Part shown: piece after piece, positions 6,843-14,208 of the stretch | How the letters are laid out: every line of letters starts with the position of its first letter | Numbering within the stretch: position 1 is the stretch's first letter | Assembly: GCA_040384645.1 (NCBI GenBank) | Contig: JAZKIX010000205.1 | Span: 1-23,225, forward strand | Length of the DNA: 23,225 nucleotides | Direction of reading: 5' to 3' | Source: JAZKIX01 sp040384645 | GTDB lineage: Bacteria; Pseudomonadota; Gammaproteobacteria; Burkholderiales; Burkholderiaceae_D | Position numbers and translations under genes: made by a program | Notes under the pieces: model-generated | Told to the model about the DNA's origin: nothing | Databases searched by the model: none | The model's input: the letters and a program-made list of their open reading frames with translations, nothing else

Positions 6843-7820
6843 TCAGCCGAATAAACGACGCCACCAGGTCGATTGTCCTTGCCCCGTGGTCGCTGTACCG
6901 GCATGGATCCGGTTATTAGCGTTCGGATCGATCAGCTCGGCATAAGGCTGCAATACGCGGATCACGGCCGAGGCACGTTCGCCGCTGACACCATTGCCCT
7001 GCAAGGTATGCGCCAAGGTTGCCAGGTCGGGGATGGCGCGCTCGGTCAGGCCGACGATGGATGCGGCGACCGCACAAGCATCCTCGGGCGATTCCATGCA
7101 AATCACATTGTCGCCAAGTAGGTCGCGCCAGCGCCGCTCGCATTTTTGACGCCGTTGCAAGTCGGGGATCAGGAAGAATAAATGATAGGTTTCGGCTGCT
7201 GCAGCGATCACTTCTTCGATCGGAATATCTTCGTCGAGCTTTTCACCGATTAAAGCCTCGATCTGATGCCGCGATACTGCCGGATACGGCAGTTCATCGC
7301 CGGTCATGAACAGGTAACCGCGCTTTTTACGCTTTTCCCAACATTCCAGATCGGTGTGCTGGGCTAGCATGTAAAAGGCCAGCTCATAACTTTCTGAACC
7401 CGTGCCACCACCGCCGCCTTCCAGAAAACTCCAGGTCAACCATTGATCCATCAGCTCGGCTGTCGATTCAAATTGCCCCACCTGGAGCGGTGCATTGTCC
7501 GACGTGGCATCGCCGATAGCCATGAACAGCAACTGCGGATCAGGGATGCCGCAGGCGGTCAACAGCTTCATAAAAGTCGGCAATTCTTGGGTCGCTAATA
7601 TTTTGGGGATATCGCCCATCGAACCGGTTACATCGAGCGCAAAAACAATCCCAAGCGACGCCGGATGATCGGCGCTATCGCGCGATTCACGCATCTTCAC
7701 GCCGCGTGGATCCATCAGTGGATGACATCGATGTTGGGTAAATACCTCGCCATAGGATGCAGAAGAACGGTCGGCGATGAGGGCAGCATGTGCGGCGTGC
7801 GAGTAATTTCCGTGTCCCAT
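6843..7820 (-). CDS. vWA (von Willebrand factor A) domain protein
   Basis: A 325-residue soluble protein. The MIDAS metal site begins D-V-T-G-S-M at residues 63-68, a DxTxS variant of DxSxS, preceded by the hydrophobic strand L-G-I-V-F-A-L. A glycine-rich run followed by T-G-S-E-S-Y-E (about 145-157) and F-M-T-G-D-E-L-P (about 180) supply the further metal loops. The N-terminal about 55 residues and the C-terminal about 90 are unassigned. The ATG at 7820 follows AAGGAA and lies 10 nt after the pseudokinase stop; the longer reading frame would overlap that gene by about 190 nt. vWA domains mediate metal-dependent protein contacts and form half of Ro60. Here it is sandwiched between a pseudokinase and a PurA-like gene, suggesting a shared complex. 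This function is inferred. Confidence 0.88.
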   Translation of the reverse strand: MGHGNYSHAAHAALIADRSSASYGEVFTQHRCHPLMDPRGVKMRESRDSADHPASLGIVFALDVTGSMGDIPKILATQELPTFMKLLTACGIPDPQLLFMAIGDATSDNAPLQVGQFESTAELMDQWLTWSFLEGGGGGTGSESYELAFYMLAQHTDLECWEKRKKRGYLFMTGDELPYPAVSRHQIEALIGEKLDEDIPIEEVIAAAAETYHLFFLIPDLQRRQKCERRWRDLLGDNVICMESPEDACAVAASIVGLTERAIPDLATLAHTLQGNGVSGERASAVIRVLQPYAELIDPNANNRIHAGTATTGQGQSTWWRRLFG

Positions 7821-7830
7821 ATGGTTCCTT

Positions 7831-8823
7831 TTAGATGGTGGAGTGCGGGTTAAAGTGGATGAATCGGGATGGGCCGAAGGCACTACGGGCAGCGACTGCC
7901 AGCGCTTGATCAAGTCCTCGTGCGCCCAGTCTGGTGCACCATTGCCGGTCTTCGCTGGCGTTTTTGAGCAAAGCTTCCAATGCTGCCGGGGTTGACAGTG
8001 ACAGCGATGGCTCGGCATCGCCATCGGCCAGCATAACGCGCATGGCCCAGGCCGATTGCATCAGGTCACGCACCATTGCGGGATGCAAGATTCCTGCAGT
8101 TGCAGGTGTCTGCACCTGCTGCGCACCAGCCCAGCCGATCAGCAAAATGCCATGGTCTTTCGGATGCACCAACATATGCTCGGGCGACAGATTGCCATGC
8201 ACCCATCCGGCGTCGTGCAGATACGCCAGCACTTCCAATACCCGGCGCCACATCCACACCACATGGCGCGGATCTAGTCCCAGCGGCTGCAACTGTTTTA
8301 CATTCGCCAGGCTGCCCCAGAAGCCCGCCGGATGGCGCAGGACCAAAGCATCCCTGCTCTCGCCTGCCACACTTTCAGTCACGCCGCAAGCCACAGGCTG
8401 CGGCAAACGTTGCGAAAAATAAGCGGCGCCGGGTGCTGCAATTGCCTGTAGCTGTTGCAGCACAGCCATTTCTTTTTTCAGCCGCCCGGCAAGCGCCGAT
8501 TGGTTTGCCAGTTTCAAAACGACACGCTCGGTCAATGCGCCCACCCGTTCTGCCAGCATGACTTTGGCAGACGTCCCAAAGCCCAAAGGCAGAAGAGTTT
8601 TGTAGTGTTGGCCCTGGCAGCGAATCAGGTTCGACGCAACGCCCGGCACCGGCTGGGTGCGCAGAAACGCTTGATGAAATGGCGCTGCTTCGACAAAATT
8701 TTCAGCGCGTGAAACCGAAATGCCGCAATACGTACATATCACGCTGCGCCAGCGGGCCTGCCTGGGCAAGGGCCCGCCGCACTGAGGGCAAATGAGCGAC
8801 GCTGAAAACATGGGCTGTGTCAT
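7831..8823 (-). CDS. Zinc-ribbon protein with degenerate protein-kinase (pseudokinase) domain
   Basis: A 330-residue protein. A zinc ribbon at 12-33 has two CxxC knuckles (C12-P-Q-C15 and C30-T-Y-C33). A protein-kinase-like domain follows (about 75-270): G-F-G-T-S-A-K-V-M-L for the glycine loop, V-V-L-K-L with the ATP-contacting Lys at 104, and V-H-G-N-L-S-P-E-H-M-L-V at 208-219. The catalytic loop lacks the Asp of HRD, and the DFG position reads I-G-W-A-G, so phosphotransfer is unlikely while the fold is kept. The ATG at 8823 is preceded by AAGG at 8 nt; an upstream in-frame start at 8895 would begin in sequence that does not resemble the family. It is the first full gene of the three-gene operon with vWA and PurA-like proteins (10-nt gaps). 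Confidence 0.85.
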   Translation of the reverse strand: MTQPMFSASLICPQCGGPLPRQARWRSVICTYCGISVSRAENFVEAAPFHQAFLRTQPVPGVASNLIRCQGQHYKTLLPLGFGTSAKVMLAERVGALTERVVLKLANQSALAGRLKKEMAVLQQLQAIAAPGAAYFSQRLPQPVACGVTESVAGESRDALVLRHPAGFWGSLANVKQLQPLGLDPRHVVWMWRRVLEVLAYLHDAGWVHGNLSPEHMLVHPKDHGILLIGWAGAQQVQTPATAGILHPAMVRDLMQSAWAMRVMLADGDAEPSLSLSTPAALEALLKNASEDRQWCTRLGARGLDQALAVAARSAFGPSRFIHFNPHSTI

Positions 8824-8863
8824 TCGGATCGCCTTGCTTGAAAAAAATGGGAGAAAGTGCAAA

Positions 8864-8953
8864 TCATAGGTTTGCACCCAGCGCAAGGTCGGCACCCACG
8901 CCAGATACGCTAGCTTGGCTTATGCAACGATCAATTTTTGCCACGATAGTCAT
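8864..8953 (-). CDS. Possible 29-residue leader ORF
   Basis: An ATG at 8953 has a strong GAGGA ribosome site 6 nt upstream and reads 29 codons to TGA, ending 40 nt before the pseudokinase start. The peptide begins MTIVAKIDRC and ends LALGANL; no family is recognised. It could be a leader peptide or a small cassette protein. Only the ribosome site and position support it. Confidence 0.35.
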   Translation of the reverse strand: MTIVAKIDRCISQASVSGVGADLALGANL

Positions 8954-9050
8954 ATTATTTCCTCGAAAATTCTTATCGCTTAGGCGGCTATCCAACTGCA
9001 TCACACTGCCAACCTATTTCTACCGGGCTCAAGCACGGTTGCATCCGCAT

Positions 9051-9758
9051 TCAAAGACCGCGCTCCAATACGCGTAATTTTTCCCGGAATTGCGACTTTA
9101 GCCGATACAGCTGGGCCGGTCGATGTGCGCCGCCGCCTTCCATCTGGCCGTCAGCCGGCTCCAACATACCCATCTCCGTCATCTTGCGGCGAAAACTGAC
9201 CTTGTTGATGCGCTGATCCATCACCGCCTCATACACTTTTTGCAGTTGTGGCAGCGTAAACGGTTCGCTGACAAGGTAGCAGGGCAAGGACGAATATTGG
9301 CTTTTGCTACGCAGGCGCGCTGCCGCAGTATCGATAATTTTGTTGTGATCGAAAGGCAAAGTCGGCAAGCGCCCGATACTGACAAGTTTTAGCGCAGGAT
9401 GATTCGCCTGCAGAATGACTTGATAAGGAACTAGCGCATAGTAAGACACCGATACAGACCAGCCACGAGGATCGCGTGCCGGACCGGAAAAAGTAGCCAG
9501 TTGTTCAAGATAGGGCGCAATGATTGCTGTTTTCTCAAAAAGCACACGTAAAGCAGCCTCATGCGCATCGCCGTCTTCTTCCACATGGATATAACCGCCC
9601 GGTAGCGCTGCCACACCCTTGTATGGCTCGCGATCGCGCTTTAGCAAAGCCACGTTAAGCTGTTCATCCTTTAGCGTCAGCAAAACCACGTCGACGGTAC
9701 AAATCACCTGATTCAAAGCATCCCCTGTTTGTTTCTTCTCCTGAGACGAAAAATACAC
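9051..9758 (-). CDS. nrtR: NrtR-type Nudix-fold transcriptional repressor of NAD metabolism
   Basis: A 235-residue protein with an N-terminal Nudix-like domain (about 18-150; T-V-D-V-V-L-L-T-L, A-A-L-P-G-G-Y-I-H) and a C-terminal winged helix (about 165-230; F-T-L-P-Q-L-Q-K-V-Y-E-A-V, F-R-R-K-M, L-Y-R-L). The Nudix catalytic box is degraded (A-L-R-V-L-F-E-K-T in place of REUxEE), as in NrtR regulators that sense ADP-ribose rather than hydrolyse it. The start is uncertain. GTG at 9758 has no ribosome site, while TTG at 9716 is preceded by AGGGG. It is divergent from the NAD salvage operon, which is the expected target. No clear terminator separates it from the pseudokinase cassette downstream, so read-through is possible. 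Confidence 0.9.
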   Translation of the reverse strand: MYFSSQEKKQTGDALNQVICTVDVVLLTLKDEQLNVALLKRDREPYKGVAALPGGYIHVEEDGDAHEAALRVLFEKTAIIAPYLEQLATFSGPARDPRGWSVSVSYYALVPYQVILQANHPALKLVSIGRLPTLPFDHNKIIDTAAARLRSKSQYSSLPCYLVSEPFTLPQLQKVYEAVMDQRINKVSFRRKMTEMGMLEPADGQMEGGGAHRPAQLYRLKSQFREKLRVLERGL

Positions 9759-9775
9759 TTAATTGCAAAACTATT
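9759..9775. promoter_or_regulatory. Candidate NrtR operator, copy 1
   Basis: TTAATTGCAAAACTATT matches 9854-9870 at 15 of 17 positions in direct orientation, 95 bp away. It abuts the nrtR GTG codon, which suits autoregulation. The operator role is inferred from position and repetition only. Confidence 0.4.
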
Positions 9776-9818
9776 CCAACTAAAAATGAGAATTTTCTTA
9801 AAATATTGATTAATTAAG

Positions 9819-9835
9819 ACATATATTTTATATGT
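9819..9835. promoter_or_regulatory. AT-only perfect inverted repeat in the divergent spacer
   Basis: ACATATA and TATATGT flank TTT, giving a perfect 17-bp inverted repeat halfway between the two candidate operators. It may be another regulator site, or a by-product of AT-rich promoter DNA. Confidence 0.3.
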
Positions 9836-9853
9836 AGAAATCGCATTCACTAG

Positions 9854-9870
9854 TTAGTTGCAAAATTATT
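9854..9870. promoter_or_regulatory. Candidate NrtR operator, copy 2
   Basis: TTAGTTGCAAAATTATT is the second member of the 17-bp direct repeat (15 of 17 identical to 9759-9775). It includes the -35 box of the pncA promoter, so a bound repressor would block RNA polymerase. Confidence 0.45.
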
Positions 9871-9885
9871 TAAATACCCTATACT
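9858..9885 (+). promoter_or_regulatory. Sigma-70 promoter of the NAD salvage operon
   Basis: TTGCAA and TATACT are separated by 16 nt, and the -10 box ends 28 nt before the pncA ATG. The -35 box is inside the candidate operator. Confidence 0.6.
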
Positions 9886-9913
9886 CGATTCATACCTTTC
9901 CCAAGGAAATATC

Positions 9914-10783
9914 ATGAAGCGCAAGCTGCACCTGTTGATCATCGATCCGCAAAACGATTTCTGCGATTTACCCGACCATTATCTACCGGCCAACCCGCTC
10001 GACGGCACGCCGATTAAACCAGCCTTACCAGTGACCGGCGCCCATGCCGACATGCTGCGGGTGGCAAACCTGATCAATCGCGGACATGGCGGACTGTCTG
10101 GCATCAGCATCACGCTTGATTCGCATCACCGGCTGGACGTGGCACATCCGACGTTTTGGATGGATGCACACCGACAAGCTGTCCCGCCATTTACCCAGAT
10201 CAGCGCGGCACAGCTGCGGGCTGGTCAATATTTGCCACGCGATGCCACAGCCCTGCCGCGCGTAACCGCCTACCTTGATGCACTGGAGGTAGCCGGACGC
10301 TACACCCTGATGGTGTGGCCAGTGCATTGCGAAATCGGCACCTGGGGTCATAACGTGCATGCAGACGTGCGCGCTGCCTATAACCATTGGGAAGAATCGG
10401 CGCTGGATACTGTCAACAAAGTGGTCAAAGGCACCAATCCCTGGACCGAACATTATTCGGCCGTGATGGCGGAAGTACCCGATGCGGAGGATCCGGCGAC
10501 CCAATTGAACCGCACATTTTTAAGCACCTTGGCGCAGGCAGACCGGATCTACGTTACCGGCGAAGCCGGCAGCCACTGTGTAAAGGCGACGACGGAACAC
10601 ATTGCGGACAATTTTGATCAAGTCAATTTAGCGAAGCTGGTCCTGGTAAGCGATTGCATGAGTGCCGTCACAGGTTTCGAAAAACAAACCGATGATTTTT
10701 TGCGCGATATGGCGGCGCGTGGCCTGACCATCGCTAAGGCGGAAGATGTACTGCAGGAATTAATGGCGAACAATGATTCCTGA
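9914..10783 (+). CDS. pncA: Nicotinamidase (isochorismatase-like cysteine hydrolase)
   Basis: A 289-residue enzyme predicted to hydrolyse nicotinamide to nicotinate and ammonia, the first step of the salvage route encoded here. The cysteine-hydrolase triad is visible: Asp11 in I-I-D-P-Q-N-D-F, a Lys near 172 in V-V-K-G-T-N-P-W, and nucleophile Cys222 in G-E-A-G-S-H-C-V-K. The metal site follows the D-S-H-H...H-P pattern (about 88-99). The ATG follows AAGGA at good spacing. It is longer than typical 200-215-residue nicotinamidases, because of insertions around 100-170. It is first in the operon with pncB, nadE and nadM, and is under the candidate NrtR operator. Substrate identity is strengthened by context. 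Confidence 0.88.
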   Translation: MKRKLHLLIIDPQNDFCDLPDHYLPANPLDGTPIKPALPVTGAHADMLRVANLINRGHGGLSGISITLDSHHRLDVAHPTFWMDAHRQAVPPFTQISAAQLRAGQYLPRDATALPRVTAYLDALEVAGRYTLMVWPVHCEIGTWGHNVHADVRAAYNHWEESALDTVNKVVKGTNPWTEHYSAVMAEVPDAEDPATQLNRTFLSTLAQADRIYVTGEAGSHCVKATTEHIADNFDQVNLAKLVLVSDCMSAVTGFEKQTDDFLRDMAARGLTIAKAEDVLQELMANNDS

Positions 10784-10846
10784 ATCTCTCGGAATCCAGA
10801 TTATTTTGCAATAGACATTTCAACTTTTTAGGATCACCAATTCATC

Positions 10847-11221
10847 ATGACTACAGTATCAAACGAAATAATCACACTTTATCGTCCGACGGGGCCCGAA
10901 GAGCTGGCACTGGTAAGGGAAAGTGGCTTTAAAAAATGGCCTCCGCGACTTGCTGAACAACCTATTTTTTATCCTGTCACCAACGAACTGTATGCAATTC
11001 AGATCGCAAGAGACTGGAACGTCAAGGCGAGCGGCGCGGGTTTTGTGACGCGTTTTTACGTAAAAAAATCATTCATGGATCGCTATCCAATACAAAAAGT
11101 CGGCGGTGCAATCCATACCGAATGGTGGATTCCAGCCGAAGAACTAGATGAAATGAATCGTAATATCGTAGGTGATATTGAAGTAATCCAAGAATTTGGA
11201 AGATCGGACAGCAATGTGTGA
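10847..11221 (+). CDS. Small ADP-ribosylation/crystallin J1-like protein (putative ART fold)
   Basis: A 124-residue cytosolic protein. It has conserved-looking blocks L-Y-R-P-T-G-P-E-E-L near 11-20, P-R-L-A-E-Q-P-I-F-Y-P-V near 34-45, A-I-Q-I-A-R-D-W-N and H-T-E-W-W-I-P-A-E-E-L near 91-101. The layout of an early Arg after a strand and a late Glu before I-P is reminiscent of small ADP-ribosyltransferase-like folds, and proteins of this appearance are often labelled ADP-ribosylation/crystallin J1. The activity is not established. It sits 63 nt after pncA and 64 nt before pncB, in the same direction, so it is probably part of the NAD salvage operon. A role in binding or transferring ADP-ribose is an inference from that context. 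Confidence 0.75.
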   Translation: MTTVSNEIITLYRPTGPEELALVRESGFKKWPPRLAEQPIFYPVTNELYAIQIARDWNVKASGAGFVTRFYVKKSFMDRYPIQKVGGAIHTEWWIPAEELDEMNRNIVGDIEVIQEFGRSDSNV

Positions 11222-11285
11222 TTGGTGCTAAAAATATATTTGCGCTGCTAATTTCGTATTTGAAAATCCCAATAAGCCATACACC

Positions 11286-12482
11286 ATGAACCCCATCGTA
11301 CGCAGCCTGCTGGAAACCGACTTATATAAATTCACCATGTGGCAAGCATTGCTGCATAGCCATCCCGGCGCGCAAAGTGAATATGCTTTTGTTTGCCGCA
11401 ACACACCGGCCTATCCGCTGGCAGAGCTGAGAGCCGAAGTCGAGCGTGAACTCGATCAACTGTGCACGCTTTCTTTTACTGACGATGAGCTCGATTACCT
11501 GCGCGGCCTGCGCTNNNNNNNNNNCAAGAGCGACTTTGTCGACTTCCTGACGATCTTTCGCTTCCAGCGCAAGTTCATTCAGGTTGACACTGATGGCGCC
11601 ACTCTGCGCATTGTCGCCAAAGGGCCGCAAGTGCATGTGATGGGGTTTGAAATCTACGTGCTGTATATCGTCAACGAGCTGTATTTCCGCCGTTTCGACC
11701 AGGCTGCGGCCTTGCAGCAAGGACGCGCCCGTTTACAAGAAAAGATCGCCCTGCTGCATGCGTTCGCGGATGAACCTGGATGCAAGCATTCTTTTGAATT
11801 TTTCGATTTCGGGGTGCGCCGCCGTTTTTCCAGTGCCTGGCAAGAGGAAGTGGTCGCCACCTTGGCACGCGAAGTGCCGTCTTATTTCAAGGGCACCTCC
11901 AACGTCTACCTCGCCAAGAAATTTGGCTTGACCCCCATCGGCACCATGGCACACGAGTATTTGCAATCGTATCAATCGTTCGGCGTGCGCTTGCGTGACT
12001 TTCAAAAAGCGGCGCTGGAAGATTGGGTGCAGGAATACCGAGGCGACCTTGGCACGGCACTTACCGACGTGGTCGGCATGGATGCTTTCCTGGCCGATTT
12101 CGACCTGTACTTTGCCAAGCTGTTCGATGGCTTGCGCCACGACTCGGGCGATCCGGTGCTGTGGGGTGAAAAGGCCTTAACCCATTATCAAAAACTGCGT
12201 ATCGATGCGCACACCAAGCGGCTGGTGTTTTCCGATGGACTTGATTTGCCAAGCGCGTTTTCCCTGTACCGGCACTTTGCCGACCGCTGCATGACAGGCT
12301 TTGGCATCGGCACCAATTTGTCCAACGATAATGGTGTGCCATCCATCAATATCGTCATGAAACTCATGTTCTGCAACGGTCAGCCGGTCGCCAAGTTGTC
12401 CGATTCACCTGGCAAAACCTTATGCACCGACGAAACCTTCCTCGCATACCTGCGCCAAGTGTTCGATCATCCCGCGGTTTAA
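11286..12482 (+). CDS. pncB: Nicotinate phosphoribosyltransferase
   Basis: Converts nicotinate and PRPP to nicotinate mononucleotide, the committed step of salvage. The 398-codon frame (four of them unknown because of the N gap) starts I-V-R-S-L-L-E-T-D-L-Y-K-F-T-M-W, the characteristic opening of the family. It has the histidine region G-T-M-A-H-E-Y, R-H-D-S-G-D-P and G-F-G-I-G-T-N-L-S. The frame is the same before and after the gap, so the gene is probably intact. It follows the ART-like gene and is 15 nt upstream of nadE, within the NrtR-type operon. Confidence 0.93.
   Translation: MNPIVRSLLETDLYKFTMWQALLHSHPGAQSEYAFVCRNTPAYPLAELRAEVERELDQLCTLSFTDDELDYLRGLRXXXXKSDFVDFLTIFRFQRKFIQVDTDGATLRIVAKGPQVHVMGFEIYVLYIVNELYFRRFDQAAALQQGRARLQEKIALLHAFADEPGCKHSFEFFDFGVRRRFSSAWQEEVVATLAREVPSYFKGTSNVYLAKKFGLTPIGTMAHEYLQSYQSFGVRLRDFQKAALEDWVQEYRGDLGTALTDVVGMDAFLADFDLYFAKLFDGLRHDSGDPVLWGEKALTHYQKLRIDAHTKRLVFSDGLDLPSAFSLYRHFADRCMTGFGIGTNLSNDNGVPSINIVMKLMFCNGQPVAKLSDSPGKTLCTDETFLAYLRQVFDHPAV
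11515..11524. other. Assembly gap (10 Ns) inside pncB
   Basis: Ten Ns interrupt codons 77-80 of pncB between L-R-G-L-R and K-S-D-F-V-D-F-L. Reading frame is kept across it. The true missing length may be shorter, as two rather than four residues would fit my memory of the family. Confidence 0.95.
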
Positions 12483-12497
12483 GCGAAAGAAATTGTC

Positions 12498-14195
12498 ATG
12501 TTAAAAATTGCGATTGCCCAACTCAATGTCACCGTTGGCGACTTTGCCGGCAACACAGCCGCCACGATCGAACGTATGACCCGTGCCCACCAGGCCGGAG
12601 CCGATCTGGTGGTATTTTCAGAACTGTCGCTGTGCGGCTATTACCCAGGCGATTTGCTGGAAGATGCCGGCTTCCTGCACAAGCTGGCGCTGGCATTGGA
12701 GCAAATCCAAACCGCATCGCGCCAGATGCCGGCGCTGGTGACGGTGCTCGGCACGGTGCGGCGCAATAATGGTCCCGGCAAGCCTTTGTTCAATGCGCTG
12801 CTGGCGATCCAGGATGGCGCAGTGGTGGCGGAATATTACAAGCAACTATTGCCGACCTATGGCATTTTTGACGAACGGCGCCATTTTGAACCGGGGCCGG
12901 AGGGTGCTTGCGTACTCTATGTGGCCGGCCAACGCATCGGTTTTCTGGTATGTGAAGACGGCTGGAACAACGCCGGCCGCGACTATGCGGTCAATCCCTT
13001 CGATGCCCTGCGCGCTGCTGCGCCACAACTGCTGGTCAGTATCAATGCCAGCCCGTCCGACATCGGAAAACGAGCCCAGCGCCACGCCTTGTTTGGCGCG
13101 GCGGCAGTGCATACACAACTGCCTTTGTTGTACGTCAACCAGATCGGCGGACAGGATCAACTGGTGTTCGACGGTGCCTCGTTCGCCGTCTCGCCGGCAC
13201 AAGGGATTGCCTTTGAAGCGGCGCGGTTTCAAGAAGATTTCCAGCTCATCGGCTTCGATGCCGGGTGCTTTGTCGCGATTGACGGCAGCGCCTTGCCGAT
13301 GCCAGACCCGGCAGGTTTACCGGCGGTGGACTTTACCCGCCGCCAGATCGTGTTAGGACTGCAAGATTATGCGCGCCGTTGCAATTTTTCTACCGTGGTG
13401 GTCGGCTCGTCCGGCGGCATCGATTCGGCCTTGACGCTGGCGCTGGCAGTAGAAGCGCTGGGCCCTGAAAACGTGATCGCCATCACCATGCCGTCGGCTT
13501 TTTCCAGCGAAGGCTCAGTGTCCGATTCGGTCGCACTGTGCGACAACCTGGGTATCACGCTCCATACCCACCCGATCCGTGCCTTGGTCGATCAATATGC
13601 CAGCGGTTTTGCCGACGCCTTTGCACAACCGTTGGCCGGCTTGCCGCTAGAAAACCTGCAAGCACGCATCCGCGGCACGATCTTGATGGAATATTCCAAC
13701 GCTTTTGGCGCGCTGTTGCTGACCACCGGCAACAAGAGCGAAATCTCGGTCGGCTATTGCACCCTGTATGGCGACACCAATGGCGGCCTGGGCTTGATCG
13801 GTGACTTGTACAAGACCGAAGTATTTGCCCTGTCGCGTCACGTTAATGCGCATGCCGGACGCGAATTGATTCCCACAGCGGTATTAACCAAACCGCCCTC
13901 GGCTGAACTGGCGCCCGGCCAGCAAGACACCGATAGCTTGCCGCCGTACGAGGTGCTCGATGAAATCCTGAAATGGCATATTGAAGGGGCACGCCTGCCG
14001 TCGGCCGAAGCGCTTGCGGCCAGCCGCTTTGTCGAGCAATTGACGCAATCCGATGCTGGCAAAACGCTGGTGACACGCATCTTGGGTATGGTGGCGCGAA
14101 ATGAATACAAACGGCGTCAGGCGCCACCGATCATCCGGGTCCGTTCACGCGCTTTTGGCAGTGGCCGCCAGATGCCGATCGCAGCAAAATACTAA
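12498..14195 (+). CDS. nadE: Glutamine-dependent NAD+ synthetase
   Basis: A 565-residue two-domain enzyme that amidates nicotinate adenine dinucleotide to NAD. The N-terminal nitrilase-like glutaminase domain (1-270) has the catalytic triad Glu42 (F-S-E-L), Lys115 (Y-Y-K-Q-L-L-P) and Cys152 (L-V-C-E-D-G-W). The C-terminal ATP-pyrophosphatase synthetase domain carries G-S-S-G-G-I-D-S at 303-310 and T-T-G-N-K-S-E near 410. The length fits the glutamine-dependent class. The ATG lies 15 nt after the pncB stop and the gene ends 13 nt before the next start, as expected for an operon. It ends with the R-F-x-S-G-R-Q-M-P-I-A-type tail typical of these enzymes. Confidence 0.95.
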   Translation: MLKIAIAQLNVTVGDFAGNTAATIERMTRAHQAGADLVVFSELSLCGYYPGDLLEDAGFLHKLALALEQIQTASRQMPALVTVLGTVRRNNGPGKPLFNALLAIQDGAVVAEYYKQLLPTYGIFDERRHFEPGPEGACVLYVAGQRIGFLVCEDGWNNAGRDYAVNPFDALRAAAPQLLVSINASPSDIGKRAQRHALFGAAAVHTQLPLLYVNQIGGQDQLVFDGASFAVSPAQGIAFEAARFQEDFQLIGFDAGCFVAIDGSALPMPDPAGLPAVDFTRRQIVLGLQDYARRCNFSTVVVGSSGGIDSALTLALAVEALGPENVIAITMPSAFSSEGSVSDSVALCDNLGITLHTHPIRALVDQYASGFADAFAQPLAGLPLENLQARIRGTILMEYSNAFGALLLTTGNKSEISVGYCTLYGDTNGGLGLIGDLYKTEVFALSRHVNAHAGRELIPTAVLTKPPSAELAPGQQDTDSLPPYEVLDEILKWHIEGARLPSAEALAASRFVEQLTQSDAGKTLVTRILGMVARNEYKRRQAPPIIRVRSRAFGSGRQMPIAAKY

Positions 14196-14208
14196 AGGAT
14201 TAATCGCA

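Noticed and set aside
8817..9077. 86-codon plus-strand frame between pseudokinase and nrtR
   Set aside because: No ribosome site, overlaps both neighbouring genes antisense, and has no motif.
14101..14208. Upstream extension of nadM into nadE
   Set aside because: The ATG at 14209 has a good ribosome site and directly precedes the conserved nucleotidyltransferase domain.
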